A stretch of 64,000 bases of DNA from Kineococcus sp. NBC_00420 (lineage in GTDB: Bacteria > Actinomycetota > Actinomycetes > Actinomycetales > Kineococcaceae), in the NCBI RefSeq assembly GCF_036021035.1, contig NZ_CP107930.1, positions 682,001 through 746,000 on the forward strand. The letters run 5' to 3'. How positions within the stretch are numbered: the first letter of the stretch is position 1; every line of letters begins with the position of its first letter. Under the pieces are notes generated by a model, which did no database searches, was not told the origin of the DNA, and saw only the letters and a list, made by a program, of their open reading frames with translations. The position numbers and the translations under genes are program-made. This document shows positions 54,341 to 63,115 of the stretch, one piece after another.

Positions 54341-54875
54341 CCAGGCCCTACGTGCCCCAACGTCTTCGCCTCCTGACTCGAGCAGCCGCCTTACCGCGCT
54401 ACTGGCAACGGCTCAATGCGTCGAGACCGCCATGGCGGTACAGGTCAACCAGTTCGCACCGGGGTTCCGCGTTGCCCACGTCAAGGTTGCCTGGGTCGCA
54501 TCCTGGTGTCGCGTTCCAGGTGATCCACCCGCTCCCCGTCCCCGGGATGAACTCTTGGTGGGAGCAGTTCCAAGAACCCGGGCCGTGCGTGCCCAACGCA
54601 ATCTTCGCGATCAACGACCTCGAGCAGACTGTGCTCGTTGTCATCGCTGCTGGCGCAATCGAACTCATGACCTGCGACATGTCGGTCGAAGTAGCCGGCC
54701 TGGGCGTCACCGGCTCCCGGACGACCTCGCTCATCGACGCCGTGGACCAGCTCGGTGGCGCCTCGAACCTGCAGACCCATAGAGTCGATCCAGGGGTCCC
54801 CGGCTAGACCCCGTGACACACCATCAAGCCGAAGCACACGACACTCGACAACCGACCCGGGGAACCAACACGCCC
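54341..54875. other. Intergenic, no gene supported
   Basis: Frames on both strands are open over 350-450 bases (for example a plus frame with EFM-like NSWWEQFQEPGPCVPNAIFA), but no family can be named and coding bias is weak. Could be a decayed gene. Confidence 0.35.
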
Positions 54876-56003
54876 ATGCGCATCCTTTTCACGTCCGTCT
54901 CCGCTCACGGGCACCTCCTCCCCCAAGTGCCCCTGATGCACGCGGCAATTGAAGCGGGACACGCCGTCGCCGTCATGGTGAGCGAAGAGCTTCGAACGCT
55001 GGTGGAGACGCAACTGCCGTCATCGACGACGTTCCTGCCGGCCGGACCGATGCCGATGGTGCTCGCTTCCGTTGCCGCCGAGCGCACCGCAGGCGACCTG
55101 ATGCACCCCACCGTCGAAGGCATTGGTGAGACGTTCGGGGGTGTCCAGCTCGATTACGCAATCGACGATGCTGTTCTTGCTGCCCGGACCTGGGCGCCAG
55201 ACGTCATCGTCTCGGACATGTACAACACCCTGGGTCCATACCTCTCCGCTGTCCTGGCGGTCCCGTGGCACGAGTTCGTCATGACCGTCGACATCCCTGA
55301 ACAGTGGCTGCGAGCCATCACCGCCGCCGCCGAGAAACGGTTCGATACCGCCGGGCTCAGGATCCCCGAGCCGACGAGCATCATCGATCTGTGGCCCAAC
55401 GCCCTTCGCGACAAGCCGGTCACCACCGCGAACCGCTGGCCGATGCAAGCGACGGCGCACCGATCAGCAGACCCCGCTGCATCGACCCGCACGGCAACGC
55501 GCGAGAAGCACGTGTTGGTGACCCTGGGCACGACATTCCCGGACACGGCAGCACTCAGCACCATTGCGGACAGTTTGGCTGAGGGCGGCATGCACGTCGT
55601 GGTGACACGAGCGATGATGCTTGGCGAAGACCTACCCGACAGTGCCGTTCCCGGCGACACGACGACCGTCTCCTGGGTGCCATTTCGACCGCTCGCTGAG
55701 CTGCTGGTGGGAGCTGTGGCCGTGGTCACCGCCGGAGGGGCAGGGACCGTTCTGGCCGCCCTGAGCCAGGGGATCCCACTGGTCCTGTGGCCTCAAGGAG
55801 CAGACCAACCCGCGATCGCGGAGAGCGTCGTTCGAGCAGGTGCAGGAGTCAGCGTCACCGACAGCTCACGTGTTGCCGCAGCAGTGCACGAGTTGCTCGC
55901 AGGGGATGACCATCGCGTGGCTGCTCAGCGCCTCGCGGCGCAGATCAGCTCGGGGATGGGCCCTCGCGAGATCGTGGGCCGCATCACGATGGTCAATGGA
56001 TGA
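54876..56003 (+). CDS. GT1-family glycosyltransferase (macrolide type)
   Basis: 375 residues. MRILFTSVSAHGHLLPQVPL is the N-terminal acceptor-domain start of UGT-like enzymes, with DVIVSDMYNTLGP in the middle. The C-terminal nucleotide-sugar site reads VTAGGAGTVLAALSQGIPLV followed by LWPQGADQPAIAESV. It resembles MGT/YjiC glycosyltransferases acting on antibiotics or other small aglycones; the target is unknown. ATG 54876 is preferred to GTG 54813. GC content and IS fragments on both sides suggest transfer. Confidence 0.88.
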   Translation: MRILFTSVSAHGHLLPQVPLMHAAIEAGHAVAVMVSEELRTLVETQLPSSTTFLPAGPMPMVLASVAAERTAGDLMHPTVEGIGETFGGVQLDYAIDDAVLAARTWAPDVIVSDMYNTLGPYLSAVLAVPWHEFVMTVDIPEQWLRAITAAAEKRFDTAGLRIPEPTSIIDLWPNALRDKPVTTANRWPMQATAHRSADPAASTRTATREKHVLVTLGTTFPDTAALSTIADSLAEGGMHVVVTRAMMLGEDLPDSAVPGDTTTVSWVPFRPLAELLVGAVAVVTAGGAGTVLAALSQGIPLVLWPQGADQPAIAESVVRAGAGVSVTDSSRVAAAVHELLAGDDHRVAAQRLAAQISSGMGPREIVGRITMVNG

Positions 56004-56310
56004 TCTAGCCCAGAAGACGGCGTTGCCGTACTTACCATCGCAAAGTCACTGGGGAGAAGATGGCGTCGTGGTGGTGGACTGAGCCTGCCACACAGCAGCG
56101 TCGACAGCACGAGATGTCGGGGATGTGGGGCTGCAGGGCACGGCGAGGGTCTCCGCCCGGCTACATCCCCTGACCGCCTACTTCTGTTGCCCTACGAGCT
56201 CAACCTCGCCGACGCTTCCAGCGGCGCCTTCCCATACCCTCCCCGGCGCTCCCGGGTCGCGATGGCGCAAAGCACGGGTGTTCGGGCGACTGGGGTCAGC
56301 GGATGTCCTG
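56004..56310. other. Intergenic, no gene found
   Basis: No open frame with similarity; lies between convergent glycosyltransferase and Lsr2-like genes. Confidence 0.4.
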
Positions 56311-56568
56311 TCAGGCGCGCAGGACGGCCGGGCTGATGCGGACGGTGGCAGGGACGGGGTCGCCGTTGTCCAGGGTCCAGGCGAAGACGATGTGGTGATC
56401 AGGGGTGAGAGTGGTGCGCCGGTAGTCGTCGCGATGTCCGACGGTCTGCTTCCCGGTGCGGCGGGCGTGCTGGATGAACACGTCGAGGCCGACGCGCAGT
56501 TGGTGGGCATGCTCGGTGCTGAGGTCGATCTCGTAGTGAGCCTTTCCCGCTAGCGGTGTGATGGTCAC
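56311..56568 (-). CDS. Small protein resembling the Lsr2 N-terminal domain
   Basis: 85 residues. HYEIDLSTEHAHQLRVGLDV then FIQHARRTGKQ matches the dimerisation part of the nucleoid protein Lsr2 (..YEIDLS..NA..LR..L..Y...ARR.G). The DNA-binding AT-hook-like C-domain of Lsr2 is replaced by DDYRRTTLTPDHHIVFAWTL and an unrelated end. It may be a small regulator that interferes with Lsr2, or a conserved unrelated protein; resemblance is by eye. Divergent from marR. Confidence 0.5.
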   Translation of the reverse strand: MTITPLAGKAHYEIDLSTEHAHQLRVGLDVFIQHARRTGKQTVGHRDDYRRTTLTPDHHIVFAWTLDNGDPVPATVRISPAVLRA

Positions 56569-56664
56569 GATCCGTCACATGATGACCGTGTCCGAGGCGT
56601 GCAGAACGATCTGCCGGTCAGCGACGAGTAGGCTGATCGTCCGTCATCGGAAGGGGAGGCTGGC

Positions 56665-57105
56665 GTGGACTACGGCGACAAGCTCTTCTGGCTCTCGGTG
56701 GTGATTCAACGCAAGTACGCGCAGATCTGCGCCGAGTTCGACTTGACCCCTTCGCAGGCCACGCTGATCTGCGCAGTCAGGAACGAGCCGCGGCAGATGG
56801 CCGAACTCGTCGCGGCGTTGGGCATGACGAAGAACGCCTTGAGCCAGCTGGTGGATCGCACCGCGCGCCTCGAGTTGGTCGCCCGAGCAAGCTCGGCGCA
56901 GGACCGCCGGGTCGTCATGCTCAGTGCAACGCCCACGGGGAAGGTGCTCGCTGAGGCCGTGTACGCCGAGATCACCAGGCGCCTGCCTGAGATCGCGAGA
57001 AACCTCGACGCCGACGATCAGCGCGACCTCGAGCGCGTGGCCACCGCCGTCGTGGACGCTTCGGGCCCTTCTTCGTCCACCTCGAAGCAGCCCAGCACGC
57101 CGTGA
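56665..57105 (+). CDS. MarR-family transcriptional regulator
   Basis: 146 residues from GTG 56665, with GGGGAGG upstream. The winged helix reads TPSQATLICAVRNEPRQMAE, LVAALGMTKNALSQLVDRTA, then the wing ELVARASSAQDRRVVMLSAT; dimer helices lie at both ends. It represses the divergent-less downstream NmrA-like gene by inference: the promoter at 57126-57154 contains two MarR-type palindromes. Ligand unknown, commonly a phenolic compound or oxidant; one cysteine (ICAEFD) could sense oxidation. Confidence 0.9.
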   Translation: MDYGDKLFWLSVVIQRKYAQICAEFDLTPSQATLICAVRNEPRQMAELVAALGMTKNALSQLVDRTARLELVARASSAQDRRVVMLSATPTGKVLAEAVYAEITRRLPEIARNLDADDQRDLERVATAVVDASGPSSSTSKQPSTP

Positions 57106-57125
57106 AGTTCCGCTAGACCCGCACC

Positions 57126-57173
57126 TTGACGATGTTCATGTCATGAACTAGTTTGGTTCATGACATGAACTAG
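57126..57173 (+). promoter_or_regulatory. Promoter of the NmrA-like gene with two MarR-type palindromes
   Basis: TTGACG (57126-57131), 17 bases, then TAGTTT (57149-57154) is a good sigma-70 promoter. GTTCATGTCATGAACTAG (57134-57151) fills its spacer, and GTTCATGACATGAACTAG (57156-57173) follows; each core is a palindrome, and centres are 22 bases (two helical turns) apart. The first site would block polymerase and the second the start region. Confidence 0.85.
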
Positions 57174-57188
57174 TGAGGGGTGGAAGCG

Positions 57189-58067
57189 ATGAGCACACAG
57201 ACGACCGGCACGATCGCCGTCTTCGGCGCGACGGGACAACAGGGTGGCGCGGTGATCGACGCACTGCTGGACCACGAAGCCCCGGTCCGGGCCCTGGTCC
57301 GCAACCCGCAGTCCGACCGAGCTCAGGCGCTGGCCGCCCGCGGCGTCGAGCTGGTGGCCATCCGGAGTGACGACGCGGCCTCGTTGAGCGCCGCGTTGAT
57401 GGGAGTCGAGGCGTTCTACTTCATGACCCCGGAGGCGAACAACCTTGACGAGGTCGAGACGGAGATCCGCATCGGCACCGCCCTCGTCGACGCGGCGACC
57501 GCGGTACGCGTCCCGCACGTCGTGTTCAGTTCGGTCTTCGGCGCGGACCATGAGTCGGGCGTGCCGCACCACGACTCGAAGCACACGATCGAGGAGCACC
57601 TGAGGAAGTCGGGCCTCCGGGCCTCGGTGCTTCGCTCGACCCCCTTCATGGAAGTGATGGCACCCAAGCTGGAGCACGGAGAGCTCGTGCTTCGGTTGCC
57701 GCTGCCCGAGGACGCCGTCCTGAAGATGATCTCGGTCAGGGACGTCGGTAAGGTCGCTGCCGCGCTTTCGCTCAACACCGCGCAGGCGCCCGGCGGAGTC
57801 GTCGAGCTCGTCGGCGATGAGCTGACGGGCCCTCAGATCGCCGCGGCGTTCGGCGCGTACGCCGGGCTCCCGGCACGGTACGAGGCCCTCCCGTTGAGTG
57901 TGCTTCCCAGCGACCTCGACAGGGCGATGTTCCGCCAGTTCGCGAAGATGGCGGACTACCCGACCGATCTCGCGGCGGTGCGGGCAATCGAGCCGGCCAC
58001 CCAGGACCTCGCCCAGTGGATCCGCTCTACCGGTTGGGTCCCGTCCACGAACGTGGCTGGTTCTTGA
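57189..58067 (+). CDS. NmrA-family NAD(P)-binding protein
   Basis: 292 residues. The Rossmann motif is IAVFGATGQQGGAVIDALL (GATGxQGG, near residue 12), followed by VRALVRNPQSDRA and YFMTPEANNLDEVE, VVFSSVFGADHESGVPHHDSK. The short-chain-reductase catalytic Tyr-x3-Lys is not conserved, as in NmrA-type sensors and some quinone reductases. ATG 57189 follows GAGGGGTGGAAG. It sits behind a double MarR operator and is probably inducible. Confidence 0.88.
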   Translation: MSTQTTGTIAVFGATGQQGGAVIDALLDHEAPVRALVRNPQSDRAQALAARGVELVAIRSDDAASLSAALMGVEAFYFMTPEANNLDEVETEIRIGTALVDAATAVRVPHVVFSSVFGADHESGVPHHDSKHTIEEHLRKSGLRASVLRSTPFMEVMAPKLEHGELVLRLPLPEDAVLKMISVRDVGKVAAALSLNTAQAPGGVVELVGDELTGPQIAAAFGAYAGLPARYEALPLSVLPSDLDRAMFRQFAKMADYPTDLAAVRAIEPATQDLAQWIRSTGWVPSTNVAGS

Positions 58068-58266
58068 GCCTCTGGCCGCGATGAACGCCCCGTGATCGTG
58101 CCCACGGCCTCGGCGCTCTGGGCACGGCAACGCATCCGCCAGCGGTTGAAGTCGTCACGAAGCCCCCGGGCCATGCCCGAGGCCCACACCGGCACACTGC
58201 CCTGTTGTCAGCGGCACGCAGATGTGACTCCCGGTCGTCGGCCTGGGATCCGAGTTTGCGGGTGGA

Positions 58267-58325
58267 GGTGGAACTCCGATAGACGGAGGGCCTCCCACAG
58301 CAACACCCACCACCGGAGTTCCACC
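58267..58325. repeat. 12-bp inverted repeat, possible IS end
   Basis: GGTGGAACTCCG (58267-58278) pairs with CGGAGTTCCACC (58314-58325), loop 35 bases. On the plus strand a frame beginning VPDAVTDTAVLHTSRTVVQH starts right after it and resembles a transposase N-terminus, but it is interrupted by the ISL3 fragment. Confidence 0.4.
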
Positions 58326-58396
58326 GTGCCTGATGCTGTCACCGACACCGCTGTGCTGCACACCTCCAGGACCGTTGTGCAGCACATCGCCACCTT

Positions 58397-58661
58397 GCTG
58401 CTGACCCACCACCCCGTGCCTCCGGCACCGAACCCGCGGCGCAGCTGCCTGCACGTAGGCCCGCACACCGCCCACGTCCAGTGTCCGCCACCGCAGAACC
58501 CCGCGCCCGTCGTCGAAGCGGCGGCACGGCCGCCGGCACCGCCCGCACCGGTTGACGACGCGCTTCGACACCCGCACCGACACGACGAGCACCCCGTCGT
58601 CGTCGAACTCGGCGTCTTCGACGACGGCCTGCTGCAGCCCGAGCAGCTCAACCCGTGTCCT
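58397..58661 (-). pseudogene. ISL3-family transposase N-terminal fragment
   Basis: VELLGLQQAVVEDAEFDDDG, VVNRCGRCRRPCRRFDDGRG and YVQAAAPRVRCRRHGVV match the zinc-finger N-terminus of ISL3 transposases (C..C....Y.....R.WR.LD.G....YL....PRVRC..HG). The catalytic domain is absent; the frame runs on without similarity. Confidence 0.65.
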
Positions 58662-58786
58662 GACCCGCGCAGGCCGTTCTCCCGTGGTGACGGTTCCGAT
58701 CTCGACAATCAGGACCGTAGCCACCAGGACGGCGTGCGCCCTGCATCTCAGCAGGTCAGTGGCGCGTCGACAGCGCTGGGCTCAGC

Positions 58787-58995
58787 TCACACATGAGTCA
58801 CAAGAGCCGCTTTTCCCATGATGTCCAGTGCGGTCTCGGTGGTGGCGAGTTTGCTGCGGGTCACCTCCAGTTCACGCTTCAAGCGGGCGATCTCGACCTG
58901 CTCGGCGCTGGGTCGGCCAACGGGCGTGCTGTCGTTCTTGCCTTCGAGCAGGCCGGCGTCGCGGGCCCGGCGCCACCACGATACGACCTGCGTCC
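58787..58995 (-). pseudogene. IS3-type OrfA C-terminal fragment
   Basis: The minus strand reads SWWRRARDAGLLEGKNDSTP, then AEQVEIARLKRELEVTRSKL and ATTETALDIMGKAALVTHV, which is the coiled-coil end of an IS3-family OrfA. No OrfB follows on that strand; instead the IS5-like fragment abuts it. Confidence 0.6.
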
Positions 58996-59315
58996 GAACT
59001 CACCCTGGCCTGTTGGACTCCCTCGACGCTTGGCGCGATGACGAGCACGCCGTTCTGGCTGACCTGGGCTACGGAGGCGAACGCGGCCGCCTCACCTGTC
59101 CCGTGAAGCACGTCAAGGGCCAAACCCTGACCGACGATGAAGCCTGCGTCAACGCGCTGCACTCCGCCACCCGCGCCGTCGTCGAACGCGGCAACTCGCT
59201 ACTGAAGAACACCTTCAAGGCTCTGAAGCACGTCGGGCTCTGCCCCTGGCGTATCGGGGTCATCGTCGCCGCAGCCCTCGTCGTCCTGCACCGCGAGCAC
59301 CACCGCACGACGTAA
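58996..59315 (+). pseudogene. IS5-type transposase C-terminal fragment
   Basis: The plus strand reads GLLDSLDAWRDDEHAVLADL, GYGGERGRLTCPVKHVKG, then the glutamate region ATRAVVERGNSLLKNTFKAL and WRIGVIVAAALVVLHREHH. These end an IS5-type DDE_Tnp_4 transposase (compare 53555). The first two thirds are missing. Confidence 0.7.
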
Positions 59316-59438
59316 CCCGCCGTCATGATCAAACCGCTACTGACAAAGGCTCAATGAGCCGCTGGCCTCAACTCACCCTGACAGACAAGGAAACAGCCGC
59401 TGGAGCCGCCGCTCCGACGTCATCAGCGGACCATCGAG

Positions 59439-60017
59439 CTAGGACCCGCGCACCACGTGGTCGGCCACGCCGGTCACCATGAAGGCGAGCCCAGCCTCGA
59501 AGGCCGCCTCGTGATCGACATGATCTTCTGCGGCCGCCAAAGCCACACCACTGGACCGGTGCAGCTGGGCCTGCTCCTCTAGGACGCAGCCGACGGTGTA
59601 CCGGCCCGAGGCGAGCATCGCCATCCGGGCGTGCCCTTCGGGGACTCCGGCGGCGGTGAGGAACTTCAGCTTGTGGGTGATGCGTTGCAGGTCCGCCTCG
59701 CCGGGGAAGGAGCCGGCGTGCAGCCGTGCGCCGTCGCGGCGCATCAGCAGGGTCCGCCGCAGGCTGCGACTGTTTTCCGCGAACCAGTTCTGCCAGTCCT
59801 CACCCGCGCTCGGCAGTAGCGCGGTGGCGTGCGGAGCCATGGCGGCCTCGCTCATGGCGGTGAGCAGGTCCTCCTTCTTGCGGAAGTGCCAGTACAGCGA
59901 GGGCTGCTCCACGCCGAGGCGCCGGGCCAGCGCCCGGGTGCTGACGGCGTCCAGCCCGACCTCGTCGAGCAGGTCCAGGGCCTCGGCGACGACGGTCTCC
60001 CGGTTGATCTTCGACAC
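59439..60017 (-). CDS. TetR-family repressor (TetR class)
   Basis: 192 residues. The helix-turn-helix reads AVSTRALARRLGVEQPSLYWH, followed by FRKKEDLLTAM, and the C-terminal helical ligand domain (RDGARLHAGSFPGEADLQRI, YTVGCVLEEQAQL) is of the TetR_C type used by tetracycline repressors. It is divergent from the TetX-like gene with two tet-operator-like palindromes between them. GTG 60017 starts it close to operator 1, so it also controls itself. Confidence 0.9.
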   Translation of the reverse strand: MSKINRETVVAEALDLLDEVGLDAVSTRALARRLGVEQPSLYWHFRKKEDLLTAMSEAAMAPHATALLPSAGEDWQNWFAENSRSLRRTLLMRRDGARLHAGSFPGEADLQRITHKLKFLTAAGVPEGHARMAMLASGRYTVGCVLEEQAQLHRSSGVALAAAEDHVDHEAAFEAGLAFMVTGVADHVVRGS

Positions 60018-60025
60018 CTTGACAA

Positions 60026-60071
60026 CCTATCGGCGATAGATGACGCTGTCGAGGTACCTATCACCGATAGA
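60026..60071. promoter_or_regulatory. Two tet-operator-like palindromes between tetR and tetX-like genes
   Basis: CCTATCGGCGATAGA (60026-60040) and CCTATCACCGATAGA (60057-60071) share the core CTATC-N3-GATAG of the Tn10 tet operators. Centres are 31 bases apart, as for tetO1/tetO2. TTGACA (60019-60024) adjoins the first. The second overlaps a TAGATA -10-like element 9 bases before the TetX-like ATG. Confidence 0.85.
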
Positions 60072-60081
60072 TAAGGTCGTC

Positions 60082-61343
60082 ATGGCAACCACGACACCCA
60101 CACCGTCCCTGAAGGTCCTCATCTGCGGTGGGGGCATCGCCGGCGAAACCCTCGCCTTCTGGCTGGCCCGGGGTGGACACCAGGTCACCGTCGTGGAGCG
60201 CTTCCCCGCCCTGCGGGCCACCGGCGCCCAGGTCGACCTGCGCGGGCAGGGCATCGAAGCCGTCCAGCGCATGGGACTGCTCGAGGCCGTCCGCGAGAAG
60301 CTCGTGGACGAGCCCGGGGTCGCCTTCGTCGACGCCCGCGGCAGGACCCGAGCGACGATCATGGCGAACACCTCCGGCAGAGGCCGGCAGAGCCTGACCT
60401 CGGAGTACGAGATCATGCGCGGGGACCTGGTGCGGATCATGCACGAGGCGACGCGGGGCGACGTCGAACACGTCTACGGCACGAGCGTGGAACGCTTCGA
60501 ACAGGACGAACACGAGGTGCTCGCCCACTTCGCCGACGGCTCCTCACGGACCTTCGACCTCCTCGTCGGCGCCGACGGGCAGGGCTCACGCACCCGTCGC
60601 GCGATCCTTCCCCACGGCGCCCCGGAGCCCTACCGGCGCCTGGGCATCCACACGCGTACTGGTTCGTCCCCCGCATCGACTCCGACGGTGCCCTCCGCGA
60701 CACCTACACCGCTCCCGGTGGCCGCCAGATCATGCGCCGCAGTCACCACCCGGAGCTGACGCAGGTCTACTTCTTCCTCCGGGAGAGTTCCGCGGAAGCC
60801 TCTGCGGTGCACCGCCAGCCGATCCAGCGCCAGATGGAGTTCTGGGCCGACCGGTTCCGGAACGCGGGATGGCAGAGCGAGCGGTTCCTGGCCGGCATGG
60901 ACGCCACCAAGAGTTTCTACTCCCAGGAGGTGCTGCAGGTCCGCACCGACACCTGGTCGAAGGGGCGGGTCGTGCTGGTCGGGGACGCCGCGCACTGCGC
61001 CTCCCCCTACAGCGGAATGGGTGTCTCCGGCGCCCTGGTCGGGGCACACGTCCTGGCCGGACAGATCAACCACAACGCCCACGACCTACCCACCGCACTG
61101 GCCAACTACGACCGGCAGCTACGGCCCTTCGCCGATCAGATCCAGGCTGCGGTCAACCCACGGCTGCTGCGCCTGGGACTACCCACGACACAACGCGCGG
61201 TCAACGCTCTGCACGTCGTGGCCGGCCTGGCCACGGCACTGCGCCTCCCCGACCTCATCGCACGCACCGCGAAGGAGGATCGAGGTGGCGCGTGGGCGCT
61301 ACCCGCGGACCCCGCCCCACTCACCAAGCAGTTGCGGGAGTGA
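60082..61343 (+). pseudogene. TetX-like FAD monooxygenase with one frameshift
   Basis: The first frame (60082 to about 60650) has the FAD-binding motif VLICGGGIAGETLAFWLARG and the substrate-type loop LVGADGQGSRTR; the second frame (about 60650-61343) continues AYWFVPRIDSDGALRDT and the second FAD motif GRVVLVGDAAHCASPYSGMG with YDRQLRPFADQIQ. An extra AC in ATCCACACGCGTAC near 60650 shifts the frame. Together about 418 residues, the length of tetracycline destructases of the TetX type. Either a real mutation or a base-calling error; regulated by the TetR-like gene. Confidence 0.85.
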
Positions 61344-62031
61344 GTCCGCGCCACCGAACGCGACGGTAGCGGCAGCGGAGATAGTCGTGCAGACGGTCCA
61401 AGCGCGCTGAATGGGGACGATCCCCAAGGATTTGCGCGACTGGGACGGGAGAACCGCCAACTGCACGGGGGAAAACCCCAGAAGTACTTGCCGGCCCACC
61501 CCACACCCATGCCAGACTCCACGAGCATCCAGGGAACGACCTGCCAGTACCGGTGGGGAGTTCATCGTCGATCCGCTCGTCCAGCAACGGCACGAACACC
61601 CCGGCGATCAGGACGGGCCACCCCCGCCACGGGTGTCGGCCACGGTGGTCACGGTGGTCACGCGCCCAGGCCGACCTCGTCGAGGCGACGGTCGAAGCGC
61701 ATACCGGCGAGCCCACCGAGCACCGCCTCGACCAGCGCGACCACGGTGTCGGCGTCGGCGTCGGCGCGATTGGTCCGACGTTCGCAACGGTGTCTCGCAG
61801 CCGGCATCTCGTCACCCGGGACCACGGCGTGGGGGGGCCTCCACGCGTTGCTCCGCACGCGGAGAACAAGCAGGATGAACAGTCACGAAGGACGCAAGGG
61901 CAGTCGCTGCGATGTCCTCCGGTCGCTGCGATCCCGGTGTCGTGCCATGGTCCGAACGCGCGCCGCTCTGGTCGTGCGCCGGTGATGGTCGATGATCACC
62001 GGGACCAGAAGACCTGGACCAGGAGGACGCG
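61344..62031. other. Intergenic, no gene supported
   Basis: About 690 bases. Several frames are open on both strands with high Arg/Pro content typical of noncoding GC-rich DNA. None shows a family. The right end holds AGGAGGACGCG, the ribosome site of the ROK kinase. Confidence 0.4.
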
Positions 62032-63012
62032 GTGCACACGATCGGGGTCGACGTCGGCGGGACGAACATCGAGGTGGGGCTGGTCGGTGACGATCACGAG
62101 GTCATCAGCCGCGCCAAGAAGAACACCCCCCAGGACGGTCCAGACGCCGTCCTGGACGTCGTCGCGGACCTCGTGCGCGAACTGCTCGAGAACGCCGGCG
62201 AGTCCGCGGAGGAGTCCGGGGAGGACCAGACGCCGGCGGCAGTGGGTCTGGGCATTCCGGGTGTCGTACACCAGGGACAGGCGCTGACGGTTCCCAACCT
62301 GCCGAATTGGGACGGACCCGTCGACCTCGTTTCCGGTCTGACGCAGCGGACGGGATTGCCCGTGGCGCTCGGCAACGACGCCAACGTCGGCCTCCTGGGG
62401 GAATGGCTCGCCGGTGCGGCCCAAGGCGCCGAGAACGTGCTGGGGGTGTGGCTGGGAACCAGTGTCGGTGGCGGCCTGATCCTTCAAGGCCGCCCCTTCC
62501 ACGGGGCCCGCGGCGGCGCCGGGGAGATCGGGCACATCGTCGTCCGCGAGGGCGGGGCGTTGTGCAGCTGCGGTCGACGCGGCTGTGTGGAGGCCTACGC
62601 AGGACGACGGTCCATGACCAGCGCCGTGCGGTCCATGATCGAAGCCGGACGCACGAGCGTGCTCGAAGAGCTGCGCGTCGAACACGACAAGAGCTCGATG
62701 ACCTCAGGGGTCTGGCGTGACGCCCTCGAAGCCGATGACGAGCTGGCGATCGAGGTCTTCGCCACCGCGGTGGACACCGTCGGTGTCGGCATCGGCGCCG
62801 TCCTCAACGTCCTCGACGTCGACCTCGTCGTCATCGGTGGTGGCCTGGCCGAGAAGCTCGGCAGTGACCTCGCCGACCGCATCGAGACCTCCACCCGGCC
62901 CTGGGTCATGCGCCCCAGCCCCGACCTGCAGTTCCGCGTCGCCGAGCTCGGTGACGACTCCGGCGTGGTCGGCGCCGCCGCGCTGGCCCGTGCCCTCGTC
63001 ATCGCCGGTTGA
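62032..63012 (+). CDS. ROK-family sugar kinase (glucokinase type)
   Basis: 326 residues from GTG 62032, strong AGGAGG upstream. The phosphate loop [15 protein letters not shown], catalytic region [15 protein letters not shown] motif [13 protein letters not shown], and the ROK zinc motif [19 protein letters not shown] (CxCGxxGCxE) are all intact. It phosphorylates glucose or a related hexose; homologues also use polyphosphate. No DNA-binding domain, so it is an enzyme rather than a ROK repressor. Confidence 0.93.
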   Translation: MHTIGVDVGGTNIEVGLVGDDHEVISRAKKNTPQDGPDAVLDVVADLVRELLENAGESAEESGEDQTPAAVGLGIPGVVHQGQALTVPNLPNWDGPVDLVSGLTQRTGLPVALGNDANVGLLGEWLAGAAQGAENVLGVWLGTSVGGGLILQGRPFHGARGGAGEIGHIVVREGGALCSCGRRGCVEAYAGRRSMTSAVRSMIEAGRTSVLEELRVEHDKSSMTSGVWRDALEADDELAIEVFATAVDTVGVGIGAVLNVLDVDLVVIGGGLAEKLGSDLADRIETSTRPWVMRPSPDLQFRVAELGDDSGVVGAAALARALVIAG

Positions 63013-63115
63013 GGGCAGCGATCGTGAAGCAGGGACCCGTCCGCCGACACCACGACGCGCGTCGAACGCACCGAACGCGTCGCCCCGGACAGCCCACCAC
63101 GATCACCCGTCACGC

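Noticed and set aside
54341-54875. Possible gene on either strand between the IS5 remnant and the glycosyltransferase
   Set aside because: Open frames exist on both strands but none has a family, ribosome site or clear coding bias.
61344-62031. Possible regulator gene (a minus frame with a helix-rich VEAVLGGLAGMRFDRRLDEV)
   Set aside because: Only one short helix-like segment; no start or domain supports it.
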